Source: Candidatus Electryonea clarkiae (lineage in GTDB: Bacteria; Electryoneota; Electryoneia; Electryoneales; Electryoneaceae). From it: a stretch of DNA of 47,341 nt. The DNA lies in assembly GCA_030765455.1 (NCBI GenBank), contig JAVCCM010000015.1:1-47341 (forward strand), read 5' to 3'. The first letter of the stretch is position 1. Each line of letters opens with the position of its first letter. The notes below the pieces were generated by a model that was not told the DNA's origin, made no database searches, and saw nothing but the letters and a program-made list of their open reading frames with translations. Both the position numbers and the translations under genes were made by a program. Positions 24,636-39,600 of the stretch are shown here, piece by piece.

Positions 24636-24699
24636 GTAAATTCTCATATATTATTATGTTAACGACGAACCACATCACTCATTATCGGAGTTTTGTACT

Positions 24700-27600
24700 A
24701 TGGCATGGGTAACCTTCAGAGCGAGGCTTGCTGTATTTATCTTACTGGTATTATTGCCGGTAAGCCTTTATTCTCAGGTCGAGATCGAAGGTTCTCTTGC
24801 TGGAACTCTTGAAACCAACACATATTTCGTTACCGGAGATATTTCCGTTGATGCCGGTGACAGCCTGTATCTCGAGCCCGGCAGTAATTTCCTTTTCCAG
24901 GGTGCCTTTGATTTTACAATAAATGGTGCATTATATGCCGATGGAGACGAAGCTGACACGATCTCCTTCGGTCCGAATGAGATGGTCCCAACCTGGTACG
25001 GGATTCTTTTCACCAATTCCGCTTCCGACTTCAGCGTGATGGAATACTGTAAAATTTATGGCAGTTCCGACCATGGTCTTCATTGCAACAATTCCTCGCC
25101 CACTTTCAACCATTGCCTGATTTATGATAATGACACTGAAGATACCGGTGTTGGAACGCACTGGCGTGGTGGTGGTGTTTACGCCCAAAGTTCAGGTATG
25201 ACACTTAGAAATTGTACAATCAGAGATAATACCTCAAGGCGTGGAGCCGGTGTATATGCCTGGCGAACACCCGCTCCGACAATTATCAACTGCCTTATCA
25301 CCGGCAACTCTGCCATCATCCAAAATAACCAGGGTGGACATGGCGGTGGTATTTATTATTATGTTTGTAGTCCTACGATCAGGGGCAGCACTATCAGCCA
25401 TAATACCGCAGAAGATTTAAGCGCTGGTATTCAATGCTGGTTCTCCAGCCCGGTCATAGAAGATTGTATCATAGAATTCAACAACGCAGAAGGTAGTGGC
25501 GGCGGAATAGGGCTGGAACGACAAGCCAGTCCAGAAATATCAAATACTACTTTTCGTGGAAACATCACACAGGAAAATGGCGGTGGGATTTCAGTCAACG
25601 ATACCTCGATGGCAACTTTTGAAGGTTGCTTTTTTGAAGCAAATTCAGCGATGGAATCCGGGGGCGCGGTTTTTATATATCGGCGCAGCCAACCAAGTTT
25701 TTTCAAATCTACTTTTGTCGGAAATACAGCAGATGAAGGTGGAGGCATATACGTAGGGTTTTTCAGTAACCTGACTTTTGTTGATGGAATAATTGAGGGA
25801 ACAGCGGAAGGCAGCGCCATTCAAGTTTCCAATGACGCCATTATTTCATCACTCAGGTACAGTAATTTATACAATAATGATGATGAAGATTTCACCGGAA
25901 ATGTTCCGGGAGGATTAGGTGTCTTATCCACAATAAATGCGAATCAAGATTCTTGTGATGCTTTTAACAATATTTTCCTTGATCCAGACTTTGTTGATGC
26001 TGCTAACGGTGATTTTAATCTTGAGGAGGAGTCGCCTTGCATCAATGCCGGTGATCCTACCTCGCCGGTTGATCCTGATGGGACAGTTGCGGATATGGGA
26101 GCATATCCTTTTTTCCATGATACTCCTGTTCAATTCGATCTACTTTCTCCACTTGATGGCGATACATGCTGGACCCTCGATACTACCCTTACATGGGAAA
26201 TGACAACTGATCCGAACGGAATCGTTCCACATTTCGATGTCTGGATTGATACACTTGACGATCTCTCTACTGCCTGGCTGGCGGCTGACAGCACAGCCGA
26301 TACGACTTATGACCTGGAAGATCTCCTTGATAATCATAACTATTATTGGACTGTCAGGGCTACAGATAATAATACTGAGGGAATGTGGGCAAATGATACT
26401 TTTCGTGTTCACACCTATCTATACGAAGCTCCTGATGCTTTTGAGCTGAGCAGCCCCGATAGTGGATCTGTCATAGATGAGGATACAGTAATTGTTTCCT
26501 GGACTACAGCGACAGATTCCGATCCCGGTGACGCTATTACTTATACTGTGGAATGGTCCCTCGACTCTGATTTCGGAGAATTGTATTCAGGCACTACCCA
26601 GGATACAACTTTCAGTATTACAGACCTGGAAGATGCGATACAACAGGGCGAGTTTGACGAACTTCCTGATGATATTACTGTTTACTGGCGGGTGCGGGCG
26701 ACTGATCGAGGTGGATTGGAAACAGATGCTACACCTGATCACGGCTGGTCGTTTGATGTATTTCTCCTGGAATCCCCTGATCCATTTGATCTCTTATCAC
26801 CTGCGAATGACGATACCTGCTGGGATGGCGATACAACAGTAACCTGGGAAGCAACAACCGATCCGGATGCAGGAGACGAGATTACTTACTGGCTTTTCTG
26901 GTCTGATGATACCGATTTCGAGTTTGGCGTTGATTCTGTTTCGACTGACGATACCACTTACGCTTTAACAAACCTTGATGATGATCAATGGGTTTACTGG
27001 AAAGTCCGCGCACAGGATACTAACACAAGTGGAACATGGTCGAGCAATACACGGCGTTTCAGGGTGTTTATTCCCGAACCACCTTCAAATTTTGCGCTGT
27101 TCGCACCAACAAATAATTCTACCATTTATGACGATTCCGTGACAGCTTTCTGGACAGAGTCAGAAGATCCCGATCCCGGCGACCAAGTACTTTATACGGT
27201 GGAATGGTCATTGGATTCAGATTATGATAATTCATACACCGGTACCACCACGGATGACTTTTTCCAGATAACTGACCTGGAAGATCAAATACAGCAATGG
27301 TATGGTGACGAACTTGACGAGTTACCCGATGACGTAAGGATTTACTGGCGAGTCAGTGCGTCCGATAATTATGGAAACGTAGTAAGGGCAATACCAAATA
27401 ACGGATGGTCTTTCCGAGTATATTTAGCTGAGCCTCCGGCTGAGTTCAGTTTGTTATCACCAGGTGATGGCGATACCTGTTGGACTGGCGATACAACATT
27501 TACATGGGAAACAGCTGTAGATCCTGATCCGGATGACCAAGTTTTTTACAGATTAATTTTCGCAACAAATGAAGAATTTACCGAAAACCTGGATTCTGTG

Positions 27601-30600
27601 AACACAGCTAATACATCCTATCCTTTTGAAAACTTGACTGATAATCAAACATACTGGTGGCGGGTTCATGCCCAGGATGGCAATACGGACGGAACATATT
27701 CAAATGAAACATTCCAGCTACATATAAATATTATTAATCCACCTGAAGCATTCAGCCTTCTGTCTCCTGAAAACAACGATACTATCTGGACGGATTCTAC
27801 ATCGCTTACCTGGGAATTAACAACTGACCCAGATCCCGACGACTCGGTTCATTATGTGATCTGGTGGGCAACCGACCAGGACTTCACTCAAAACCTTGAT
27901 TCAGCTTCGACAGAAGAAGGTGATACATCATACGTTTTCAACAATCTTCCTGACGATACCCATTACTGGTGGAAGGTTCGCGCGCAGGACAGGAATAGCA
28001 ATGGTGCGTGGTCGGACGAAACATTCAATTTCCAGGTGTACATAATTGAATCGCCTGGTAATTTCTCTTTAGCCGGCCCAGCGGATGAAAGTATAGTTCA
28101 GAACGACACAGTAACGGTTTCCTGGACAATAGCTGAAGACCCGGATGAAAACGATGTTGTTACTTATCACGTAGAATGGTCTGAAGAATCTGATTTCTCC
28201 GATTTCTATACCGGGAGCACCACTGATACTATCTTTGCAATTGCGGCAATGAATGATCTGGACGAGCTAAATGACAATATGCATATATACTGGAGAGTCA
28301 GAGCTGAAGATAATTATAACAATGAGGTATGGGGATCACCCCAGTCTGGCTGGTCATTCTATACGAACTACCTTGACGAGACTCCTGATAATTTCAGTCT
28401 CCTATCGCCTGGTAACGGCGATACCTGCTTCACCGGGGATACCACGCTTACCTGGGAAGCAACAACCGATCCTGACCCGGGAGATGAAGTTGATCATTAT
28501 GTAATCTGGTGGGCGACCGACGACAACTTTACCCAGAATCTCGATTCTGCGACATCAACAGGGACATCCTTCGATTTTGAGGATCTGCTCGATGATGTCA
28601 CATACAGGTGGAAAGTAAGAGCTCAGGATAATAATACCACCGGCAGATGGTCTGATGAAACATATCTGCTTGTATCCTATATCCCGGAAGCCCCGAATGA
28701 TTTTGATCTGGCTTCACCGGCTAACGGAAGCACTATTAATAATGATACAGTTACAGTTCGATGGACTGAATCGAGCGACAACGATCTTAACGATAACTTA
28801 TTCTATGAGGTCGAATGGTCGGTTTTCGAAAATTTCAATGAATCATACACTGGCATTACTACCGATACTTCTCTGACTATAACCGGTTTGCAGGATCAGG
28901 ATGGAATTCCTGATGATACTACCATTTACTGGCGCGTGAAAGTTGTGGACAGTTTCGGTCTGGAAACCTATGCTGAACCTGAGACAGGGTGGTCTTTCGA
29001 CATATTCATTATTGAGCCGCCCGAAAGCTTCAGCCTGCTGGCTCCGGATGACGGAGACACTTGCTGGACCGGTGACACAACTTTGGTCTGGGAATCCACA
29101 CTCGACTCAGACCCTGATGATGACATTGATTATATTGTGTGGTGGGCTAATGACGAGAACTTTACTCAGAATCTCGATTCTTCAAACGTCGGTGATGACA
29201 CCACTTTCGCCCTGAATAATCTTTCGGATGATACATCATTCTGGTGGAAGGTCAGGGCTCAGGATACAAATACCTCCGGCACATGGTCATCCGATGAATT
29301 TCAATTTCATGTCTATATACCTGAAGCGCCTGGTGATTTCGCACTGGCAAGCCCGGACAGCGGCTCGCAGAAGCAGGATGGCGATGTTATCGTAAGATGG
29401 ACAACCTCAACCGACCCCGACCCGAATGATGTAATCACTTATACTGTACAATGGTCGGAAGATGAAGATTTTGATGATTTTGAATCTGTGACTACTTCCA
29501 ATTTATCTTATACAATTGCTGACCTTGACGATGATCTGACGATTTATTGGCGTGTCAGGGCGAATGATCTTTATGGAAATCAGACTAATGCCGATCCGAG
29601 TGCCGGATGGTCGTTTGATACATATTATTATGAGAATCCCCTGGCGTTTAATCTCCTCTCCCCGGCAAATGATGATACTGTCTGGGATGGTGACACTGTA
29701 CTGACATGGCGTTCCACAACTGATCCTGATCCTGGCGACAATATCGATTATATAGTCTGGTGGGCGACGAATTCTTCGTTCACCCAGGGACTTGATTCGG
29801 TGAATGCCGGGAGTGACTCAACGTATGATCTCATAAATTTAAGTGATGATACTCGTTACTGGTGGAAAGTACGCGCCCAGGACGACAATACTACAGGAAC
29901 ATGGTCCAACCAGACACGGTATTTTGATGTGTTTGTAATCGAAGCGCCGGAAGATTTTGATCTGGCAAGTCCGGCAGATGGATCTGAAATTAACGATACT
30001 CAGACGACTTTGAGGTGGACAAGCTCAGACGATAACGATCCCGATGATGATATCACTTATCACATAGAATGGGCTGATAATCAGAATTTCGACAATTTCA
30101 GCACATCCAGTACTACAGATACATTTCACATCCTGACTGATCTTCAGGATTCAGATAATGAAACTATCTATTGGCGTGTAAAAGCAGTTGACGAATTCGG
30201 TCTTGTGACTTGGGCTGATCCTTCAACGGGCTGGTCTTTTGATGTTGATATTCACGAGGCACCGCTCGCATTCAACCTTCTCTCGCCGCAAAATGATGAT
30301 ACAACGTGGAGCGGTGATACGACACTGACCTGGGAATCCACGACCGATCCTGACCCTGATACAGATATCGATTACATTGTCTGGTGGGCGACGAATTCTT
30401 CTTTCACCCAGGGGCTTGATTCGGTGAATACCGGGAGCGATACAACCTATAATCTCATAAATTTGAGTGATGATACCCGGTACTGGTGGAAAGTTCGCGC
30501 ACAGGACGACAATACGAGTGGTACCTGGTCGAACCAGACCCGGTATTTTGATGTTTTCATTATCGAAGCTCCTGAAGATTTTGATCTTGCAAGTCCTACA

Positions 30601-33600
30601 GATGGATCTGATATAAACAATACCCAGGCGACTTTGAGGTGGACAAGCTCAGACGACAACGATCCCAATGATGATATAACCTATCACGTAGAATGGGCTG
30701 ATAATCAAAACTTCAACAATTTCAGCACTACGAGTACTGCAGATACATTCCACATCCTGACAAACCTTCAGGATTCAGATGATGAGACTATCTATTGGCG
30801 TGTAAAAGCAGTTGACGAATTCGGTCGTGTGACCTGGGCTGATCCTTCAACTGGCTGGTCTTTTGATGTTGATATTCACGAGGCACCTCTTGCCTTTGAT
30901 CTTCTCTCGCCACAAAATGATGATACAACCTGGAGCGGTGATACGACACTAACCTGGGAATCCACAACTGATCCTGACCCTGATACAGATATCGATTATA
31001 TAGTCTGGTGGGCGACTAATTCTTCTTTCACCCAGGGACTTGATTCGGTGAATGCCGGGAGTGACTTAACGTATGATCTCACCAATTTAAGTGATGATAC
31101 CCGGTACTGGTGGAAAGTCCGCGCCCAGGATGATAATACAACTGGCACATGGTCGAGTCAGACCCGGTATTTTGACGTGTTTATTATCGAAGCGCCGGGA
31201 GATTTTGATCTGTCAAGTCCTGCTGATGGGATTGAGATCAATGATGAACAGGTAACACTCAGGTGGACTGTTTCAACGGATAACGATCCCGGTGATGCAG
31301 TAACCTATCATGTTGACTGGGCTGACAATCAGAATTTCAATAATTTCAGCACGACGAGTACAACAAATAATTTCTATCTACTATCAAATCTTGAAACATA
31401 TGACGATACTACTGTTTACTGGCGTGTGAAAGCGGTGGACGAATATGGTCTCGAAACATCTGCTGATCCGGCAGGTGGCTGGTCCTTTGATGTCGATATC
31501 CACCAAGCGCCACTGGCATTTGATCTGCTGTCACCAGGTAATGGTGACACTACATGGACAGGTGATACAACCCTTGTATGGGAGTCCACAACCGATCCTG
31601 ATCCTGATACAGATATCGATTATATAGTCTGGTGGGCGACTAATTCTTCGTTCACTCAGGGGCTTGATTCGGCGAATGTGGGTAGTGATACAACCTATAA
31701 TCTTAACAATCTGAACGATGACACGGTTTATTGGTGGAAAGTAAGGGCACAGGACGAGAATACCAGTGGCAGATGGTCAACTAATACCCGCCGGTTTGTG
31801 GTATTTATTATTGACACACCTGATAATTTCAGTCTGCTTTCGCCATTAGATGGCGATACCTGCTGGACTGGAGATACTACGCTTGTATGGGAATCCACAA
31901 CTGATGCCGATCCCGATGAAGATATCTCTTATATAGTCTGGTGGGCGACCGACTCCAATTTCACTCAGGATCTTGATTCTGCTAATGTGGGCGGCGATAC
32001 ATTGATGGTCTTTGATAACCTTGATGACGATACCGCTTATTGGTGGAAAGTAAGAGCACAGGATAACAATTCCGTTGGAACATGGTCGGATGAAACCAAT
32101 CATATTGAAGTCTATATCATCTATGCTCCGGGCGCATTTTCATTGTTATCTCCCGACAGCGGCAGTGTAGTAGAGGACGATTCTGTCATTGTGGTGTGGT
32201 CACAGGCGCTGGATTTCGACGGGAACGATGTAGTCACATATACGGTTGAGTGGAGTACAGATTCTGATTTCAATACCAGTTATACCGGAACCACTACCGA
32301 CACAACCTTTAATATCACCGATCTTCAAGATCTTGGGGAACAGGGAGAGCTGGATGAACTTGAAGACAATATCCGGGTTTACTGGAAGGTCAGCGCAGAG
32401 GATATGTTTGGGTTGACCACAAACGGAAGCCCGGCAAACGGCTGGTGGTTTGATGTAGATCATGCAAGACAGGCTCCGGATGCATTCGGTTTAACCGGTC
32501 CTGTAGATGGAGACACGTGTTGGAATGGCGACACTACCCTGGTATGGGAAGCAAGCGCTGAGCACGATCCCCAGGATTCACTTTTCTATCGTGTGTTCTG
32601 GTCAACGGATGAGAATTTCATTCTGAATGTTGATTCTGCAAATACGACAAATACCTCCTATCAACTGACCAATCTTCCCGAAGACCTGACCTATTGGTGG
32701 AAAGTCCGGGCGCAGGATACGAATACCAGCGGAACATGGTCGGATGAAACATACAGTTTCTTTGTATTTATTTCAGAAGAGCCCGGTGAATTCGATCTCG
32801 CATATCCAGACAGCGGTGCTGTAATAAATGATAATACCGTTACTGTAGGATGGACTGAAGCCATTGATCCGGATACCAATGATGTTGTCACTTATACAGT
32901 TGAGTGGTCTAACGATTCAGATTTCGATACCTATTACACTGGAACCACAACTGATACGTTCTTTGCAATCACCGCTATGGATGATCTTGATGAACTGGCA
33001 GACGATCAGACGATTTACTGGAGGGTGAAAGCGGCTGACCGGTATGGCAATGTTACGAATGGAACTCCTTCCGCTGGCTGGTATTTCGAAATATATATCG
33101 AGGAGCCTCCTGGTAATTTCGGACTTCTCTTACCGTCAGATGATGATACGGTCTGGACTGAGAGTGCAGCCCTGTCGTGGGAAACAGCAAATGAGCCCGA
33201 TCCTAATGACGACGTGACCTATTGGGTATGGTGGGCGACAGACGCAAATTTCACCCAGAATCTTGACTCGACATCAACGAATGATACAGACTATGATCTG
33301 GAAAACCTTGTTGATGGATCCACCTACTGGTGGAAAGTTCGCGCCCAGGATGAAGGCACGGTGGGAGTATGGTCTGATGATGTATTCAGCTTTGTATCTT
33401 ACATCGTAGAAGCTCCTGAAGATTTTGACCTGGCTTCGCCTGCTAACAACAGCACATTCGATGTAAACGATATCACGATTCGCTGGACTTCCTCAAGTGA
33501 TAATGATGAGGGAGATACACTCTACTATGAGGCGGAGTGGTCAGGCTCAGACGATTTCAGCAATTCAACTACCGGCATAACAACTGACACTTTTGTCACT

Positions 33601-36600
33601 ATTTCAAATATACCTGATGACACAACCATTTACTGGCGTGTAAAAGCGGTTGACACTTACGGTGTTGAAACCTATGCTACTCCGGAATCAGGATGGTTTT
33701 TCAATATTTACATCGAAGAATCACCCGGCAACTTCAGCCTGTTATCTCCAAATGATGAAGACACGATATGGACTGAAGATGCATCTTTGAGCTGGGAAAC
33801 TGCGCTCGAACCTGATCCTGATGATGATGTTACCTATTGGGTCTGGTGGGCAACTGATGCAAACTTTACTCAGAACCTGGATTCTACATCTACCACCAAC
33901 ACAACCTTTAATCTCACTAACCTCACCGATGGCTCGTCCTATTGGTGGAAAGTCCGCGCACAGGATGAGGGCACAGTGGGAACATGGTCTGATGAAACAT
34001 TCAGCTTCCTCATTTATATCGTAGAAGCTCCTGAACCTTTTGACCTGGTCTCGCCTGCCAATGACAGCACTTTCCTCGCTGATGATGTTACTCTTCAGTG
34101 GACGGCATCGAGCGATAATGATGAAGGAGATACGCTCTATTACATGGTAGAATGGTCGGGAAACAGTGATTTCAGTGTTTTTGTTGACAGCATAACCATT
34201 GGTACTTCTATCACTCTCCTGGATCTGCCTGATGATACTACAATCTATTGGCGGGTAAAAGCGGTCGATACCTACGGTGTTGAAACCTATGCTGAACCGG
34301 AAACGGGATGGTATTTCAATATTGCGATTCCGGAATCCCCGTCAGGTTTCGACTTACTCTCCCCAGCAACTGGATCAATTTGCAACTCTGGCGATACTAC
34401 GCTTATCTGGCAAACATCTATCGATCCGGACCCGGGCGATGAGGTTTCGTACGTCGTCTGGTGGCGTCAGGGAATGGTTGCCGATTCTGCAGTAACCACC
34501 GATACTTTCTTTGCTTTTGACAACCTGACGGACGGCGCCTTTTATATATGGCGAATCCGCGCAATTGATGAAAACAGTCCCGATGTCTGGTCGAATCAGA
34601 CCTTCTTCCTCAGGGTAACTATTCCTGACGCACCAGGAGAGTTTGATCTTGCCGAACCGGCAAACGGAACGGCGATTGATGATGATAATGTAACTGTTTA
34701 CTGGGAATCATCCACAGACATAGACGCTGGGGATCAAATTACATATCATGTTGAATGGTCAGGTTATGATGATTTCAGTGAATCGTATTCTGGTACTACT
34801 ACGGATACGTTCCTGACAATCACAGGCTTCGAGGACCTTGATGAACTACCGGATGATACAACCGTCTATTGGCGCGTAAAAGCGGTTGATACTTACAATC
34901 TTGAAACATATGCAACCCCTGAAACAGGATGGTATTTCGAGATTTACATCGAGGAACCTCCAGGCGATTTCGGATTGTTATCTCCAAATGATGAAGACAC
35001 GATCTGGACTGAAAATGCCACTTTAAGTTGGGAGACTTCGTTAGAACCCGATCCCGGCGATGACGTAACCTACTGGATCTGGTGGGCGACTGATGCAAAC
35101 TTTACATTGAACCTGGATTCTACATCAACAACCGATACAACATACGATCTTTCAAACCTCACCGATGGTTCGACATACTGGTGGAAAGTCCGTGCCCAGG
35201 ATGAGGGTACCGAAGGTATATGGTCTGATGATACCTTCAGTTTCCTTATTTATGTTGTTGAAGCACCCGAACCATTTGACCTGACACTGCCCGCAAATGA
35301 CAGCACATTGATTATAGATTCGGTCAAGGTTCAATGGTCGGCATCAAGCGATAATGATGATGGTGATACTCTTTATTATGAAGTTGAATGGTCGGGATTT
35401 GATGATTTCAGCGTTTCATTCACAAGTATAACTATTGATACTTTCCATAGTATCACGGGCTTACCTGATGATACGACTATATACTGGCGTGTAAAGGCGG
35501 TTGATACTTATGGTGTCGAAACCTATGCTGATCCTGAAGCCGGCTGGTTTTTCCATATCTCTATTCCAGGCTCTCCTTCAGCATTCAGCCTGATTGCACC
35601 TGAGAACCTTGCTACCTGCTGGACTGGTGATACAACACTTGTCTGGGAAACCTCAATTGATCCTGATGTTGGAGATGAAATCACCTACGTGATCTGGTGG
35701 TTGACGAGTGATAATACCATGGACTCAGCATCAACAGCTGATACCTTTTACGCATTTGATAATTTGACCAACGGACTCACCTACTGGTGGAGGGTACGTG
35801 CACAGGACGAAAATACCCCGGGGACATGGTCAAACGAGACTCATCAGCTTGAAGTAATTATTCCAAACGCACCCGGAGATTTTGACCTGACGAGCCCTGC
35901 TGATGGAACTGTTATTAATGCCGACAATGTCACTGTTTATTGGGAAACATCAATTGACGCTGACCTTGGTGATCAAATTACCTATCATGTTGAATGGTCA
36001 GGTTACGATGATTTTACTGAACCTTATACCGAAACAACAACGGATACATTTTTTACGATAACAGATTTCGAGGAACTTGGTGAACTGCCTGACGACACTA
36101 CGTTATACTGGCGGGTAAAAGCAGTTGATGAATACAACCTTGAGACTTATGCGAATCCGGAAACGGGATGGTACTTCGAGATTTATATTGAAGAACCGCC
36201 TGGAAACTTCGGACTTCTCGCTCCTTCTGATGAAGATACGATATGGACTGAAAATGCCACATTGAGCTGGGAAACTTCGGTGGAACCTGATCCCGGTGAT
36301 GACGTAACCTACTGGGTATGGTGGGCGACTGATTTGAACTTCACTTTGAACCTGGATTCAGCCTCCACAACCGACACCACTTATGATCTCGCTAACCTCA
36401 CCGATGGCTCGACCTACTATTGGAAAGTCCGGGCACAGGATGAGGGTACTGTCGGGGTTTGGTCGGATGATACGTTCAGTTTCCTCATTTATGTTGTTGA
36501 AGCTCCCGAACCTTTTAACCTGACGTTGCCAGCTAATGACAGCACATTGATAATAGATTCTGTAACGGTTCGATGGTCAGCATCAAGCGATATTGATGAT

Positions 36601-39600
36601 GGCGATACACTCTATTATGAAGTTGAATGGTCTGGATTCGATGATTTCAGCGTTTCATTCACAAACATAACTATTGATACTTTACATAGTATCTCGGGTC
36701 TGCCTGATGATACTACTATATACTGGCGTGTGAAGGCAGTTGACACTTATGGCGTTGAAACATATGCTGATCCTGGCACAGGTGGTTGGTTCTTTAATGT
36801 TTCTGTCCCGGCATTTCCTTCTGCATTCAGCTTGATTTCACCGGAAAACCTGGATACATGCTGGACTGGGGACACTACACTTGTCTGGGAAGCCTCAGTC
36901 GATCCGGATGTTGGAGACGAAATCACTTACTGGGTCTGGTTCTTAGACAGCGACAATGTTTTAGACTCAGCCTCTACAGTCGATACTTTTTACGCATTCG
37001 ATAACCTGACAAATGGACTCACCTATTGGTGGCGGGTTCGTGCGCAGGACGAGAATACTTCCGGTACTTGGTCAAATGAGACTCATCAACTTGAAGTAAT
37101 AATTCCGAACCCACCGGAAGATTTCGATCTGCTTGCACCTGCAAGCGGTACAGTATTCGATAATGGCGATGTGACTGTTAACTGGGGATCATCATCTGAT
37201 AGTGATCCCGGCGATGATATCTATTACCAGGTCGAGTGGTCTGGGTTTGATGATTTTTCAGTGTTCGATAACAGCACTACTACCGATACATTCGTGACAA
37301 TCAACAACATTCCCGACGATACGACTATCTATTGGCGGGTTAAAGCCGTTGATGAATATAACATGCAGACTTATGCGAATCCTGGTACCGGCTGGTATTT
37401 CGAAATATACATCGAAGATCCTCCGGGTAATTTCGGGCTTCTTTCGCCGGATGATGCTGATACTGTATGGAGCGGAACTGCCGACCTGGAATGGGAAACG
37501 TCAGTTGAACCGGATCCCGGTGATGATGTTACTTACTGGATCTGGTGGGCGGCGGATGTGAATTTCAGCGTTGGTTTAGACTCAATATCTACAATTGACA
37601 CTACTTATTCGCTGACCAATCTTGATGATGAAACCACTTACTGGTGGAAAGTCCGGGCTCAGGATGAAAACGGAAACGGTGTCTGGTCGGACGATGTGTA
37701 TCAATTCGAATCATATATCCTGAATCCACCGGAAGATTTCAGCCTTACCAGCCCTGCGAACGGCAGCACTAACAATAACGAAACAGTGACTGTCGGCTGG
37801 GCTTCATCAAGTGATACTGATGACGGCGACACACTTTATTATGTGGTCGAATGGTCCGGATTCGATGACTTCAGCGTATCTTTCACGAGTGTAACTACTG
37901 ATACATTTTACAGTATCTCAGATTTACCTGATGATACCACTATATACTGGCGTGTAAAAGCGGTCGATTCCTTTGGTTTACAAACCTGGGCTGATCCTAA
38001 TACAGGATGGTATTTCAACATATATGTTCCGGGACCGCCGGATAATTTCAGTCTTATTTCACCTGCTGATACCGATACGTTCTGGACGAGTTCGGATACG
38101 GTCACCTGGGAAACTGCGGTTGAGTTTGATGTTGACGATTCCGTCACTTACTGGATATGGTGGGCGTTTAATTCAGGATTTTCTATAGGGCTTGATTCCG
38201 CTTCAACCACTGACACAAGCTATGTCTTTACAGACCTTGTTGATGATACGACCTATTACTGGAAAGTCAGGGCTCAGGATGTAAATACTACTGGAACATG
38301 GTCTGATGAGACATATGAGTTCCGTGTCTTTATCGTAGTTCCACCCGATGCTTTTAATCTTGTATCGCCGGTTAATGGCAGCACTGAAAACACCAATGAT
38401 ATTACGGTAAGTTGGACTTCTTCAGATGTAAATAATGACGGCGCTGAACTAAGTTATGTAGTAGAATGGTCAGGATTTGATGATTTCTCTGACTTCGAAG
38501 ACAGCAGCATCACAGTTACATCCCTGACAATCGCCAACATTCCTGATGATACGACTATATACTGGCGAGTCAAGGCGGTTGACAGCTACGGACCGGAAAC
38601 CTGGGCTACACCCAATACCGGCTGGTACTTCAATATCTACATCCCTGAAACACCGGACGATTTCAGCTTGTTATCACCTATAGATGATGATTCCTGCTGG
38701 AGTGGTGATACGACATTGACATGGGAAGTTGCAGTTGAAAATGATCCCGATGATTCAGTCACATACTGGATTTACTGGGCGAACAACCAGACTTTCACAT
38801 TGAATCTGGATTCAGCATCTACAACTTCCACCTCATTTGATTTTACCAATTTGAATGATGATACAAATTACTGGTGGAAAGTTTTAGCCGAGGATACCAA
38901 TACGCAGGGTACCTGGTCGGATGAAGTATTCAAACTGACCTCATATATCCCCGAAGCGCCTGATAATTTCTCGCTGACGAGTCCAGCCAACGACAGTACA
39001 CTCGAATCGGGTACAGTTACTATCTATTGGAGCCCATCAAGTGACAATGATCCCGGTGATTCATTCAATTATATAGTCGATTGGTCCGGATATGATGACT
39101 TCACATTCTTCAGCACCAATACAACTACAGATACTTTCCAGGTAATTGCTGATATACCTGATGATACGACAATCTACTGGCGTGTAAGAGCGGTAGATTC
39201 TTTCGGTCTTGTTACATGGGCTGATCCTGATAACGGATGGTATTTCAATATTAATGCCCCGGAACAGCCTGAAGATTTCAGTCTGCTTTCACCCTTTGAT
39301 GATGATACGTGCTGGACTGGTGATACGACCTTAACCTGGGAAGTTGCGGTCGAAAACGATCCCAACGATTCTGTCACATATTGGATATACTGGGCAAATA
39401 ATCAAACTTTCACCCTGAATCTCGATTCAGCTTCTACGACATCGACTTTATATGCCTTCAATAATTTGAATGATGATACAAATTACTGGTGGAAAGTTTT
39501 AGCCCTGGATACCAATACATCGGGTACCTGGTCGGACGAGGTGTTCAAGCTGACATGTTATATACCGGAAGCTCCCGGTAATTTCGCGTTGACAAGCCCA

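Larger units (their letters stand above)
24159..24699. other. Upstream region of the giant gene: repeats and promoter
   Basis: This 541-bp divergent region lies between the broken leftward gene and the giant rightward gene. It holds a dispersed element (24320-24510), an AT-rich stretch (24520-24600) and the promoter region (24611-24664). The frame at 24263-24508 is repeat sequence, not a gene. Confidence 0.6.

Noticed and set aside
29953..31824. Separate genes or recent gene duplication within the giant array
   Set aside because: The frame is continuous with no stops, internal ribosome binding sites or signal peptides; these are domain duplications in one gene.
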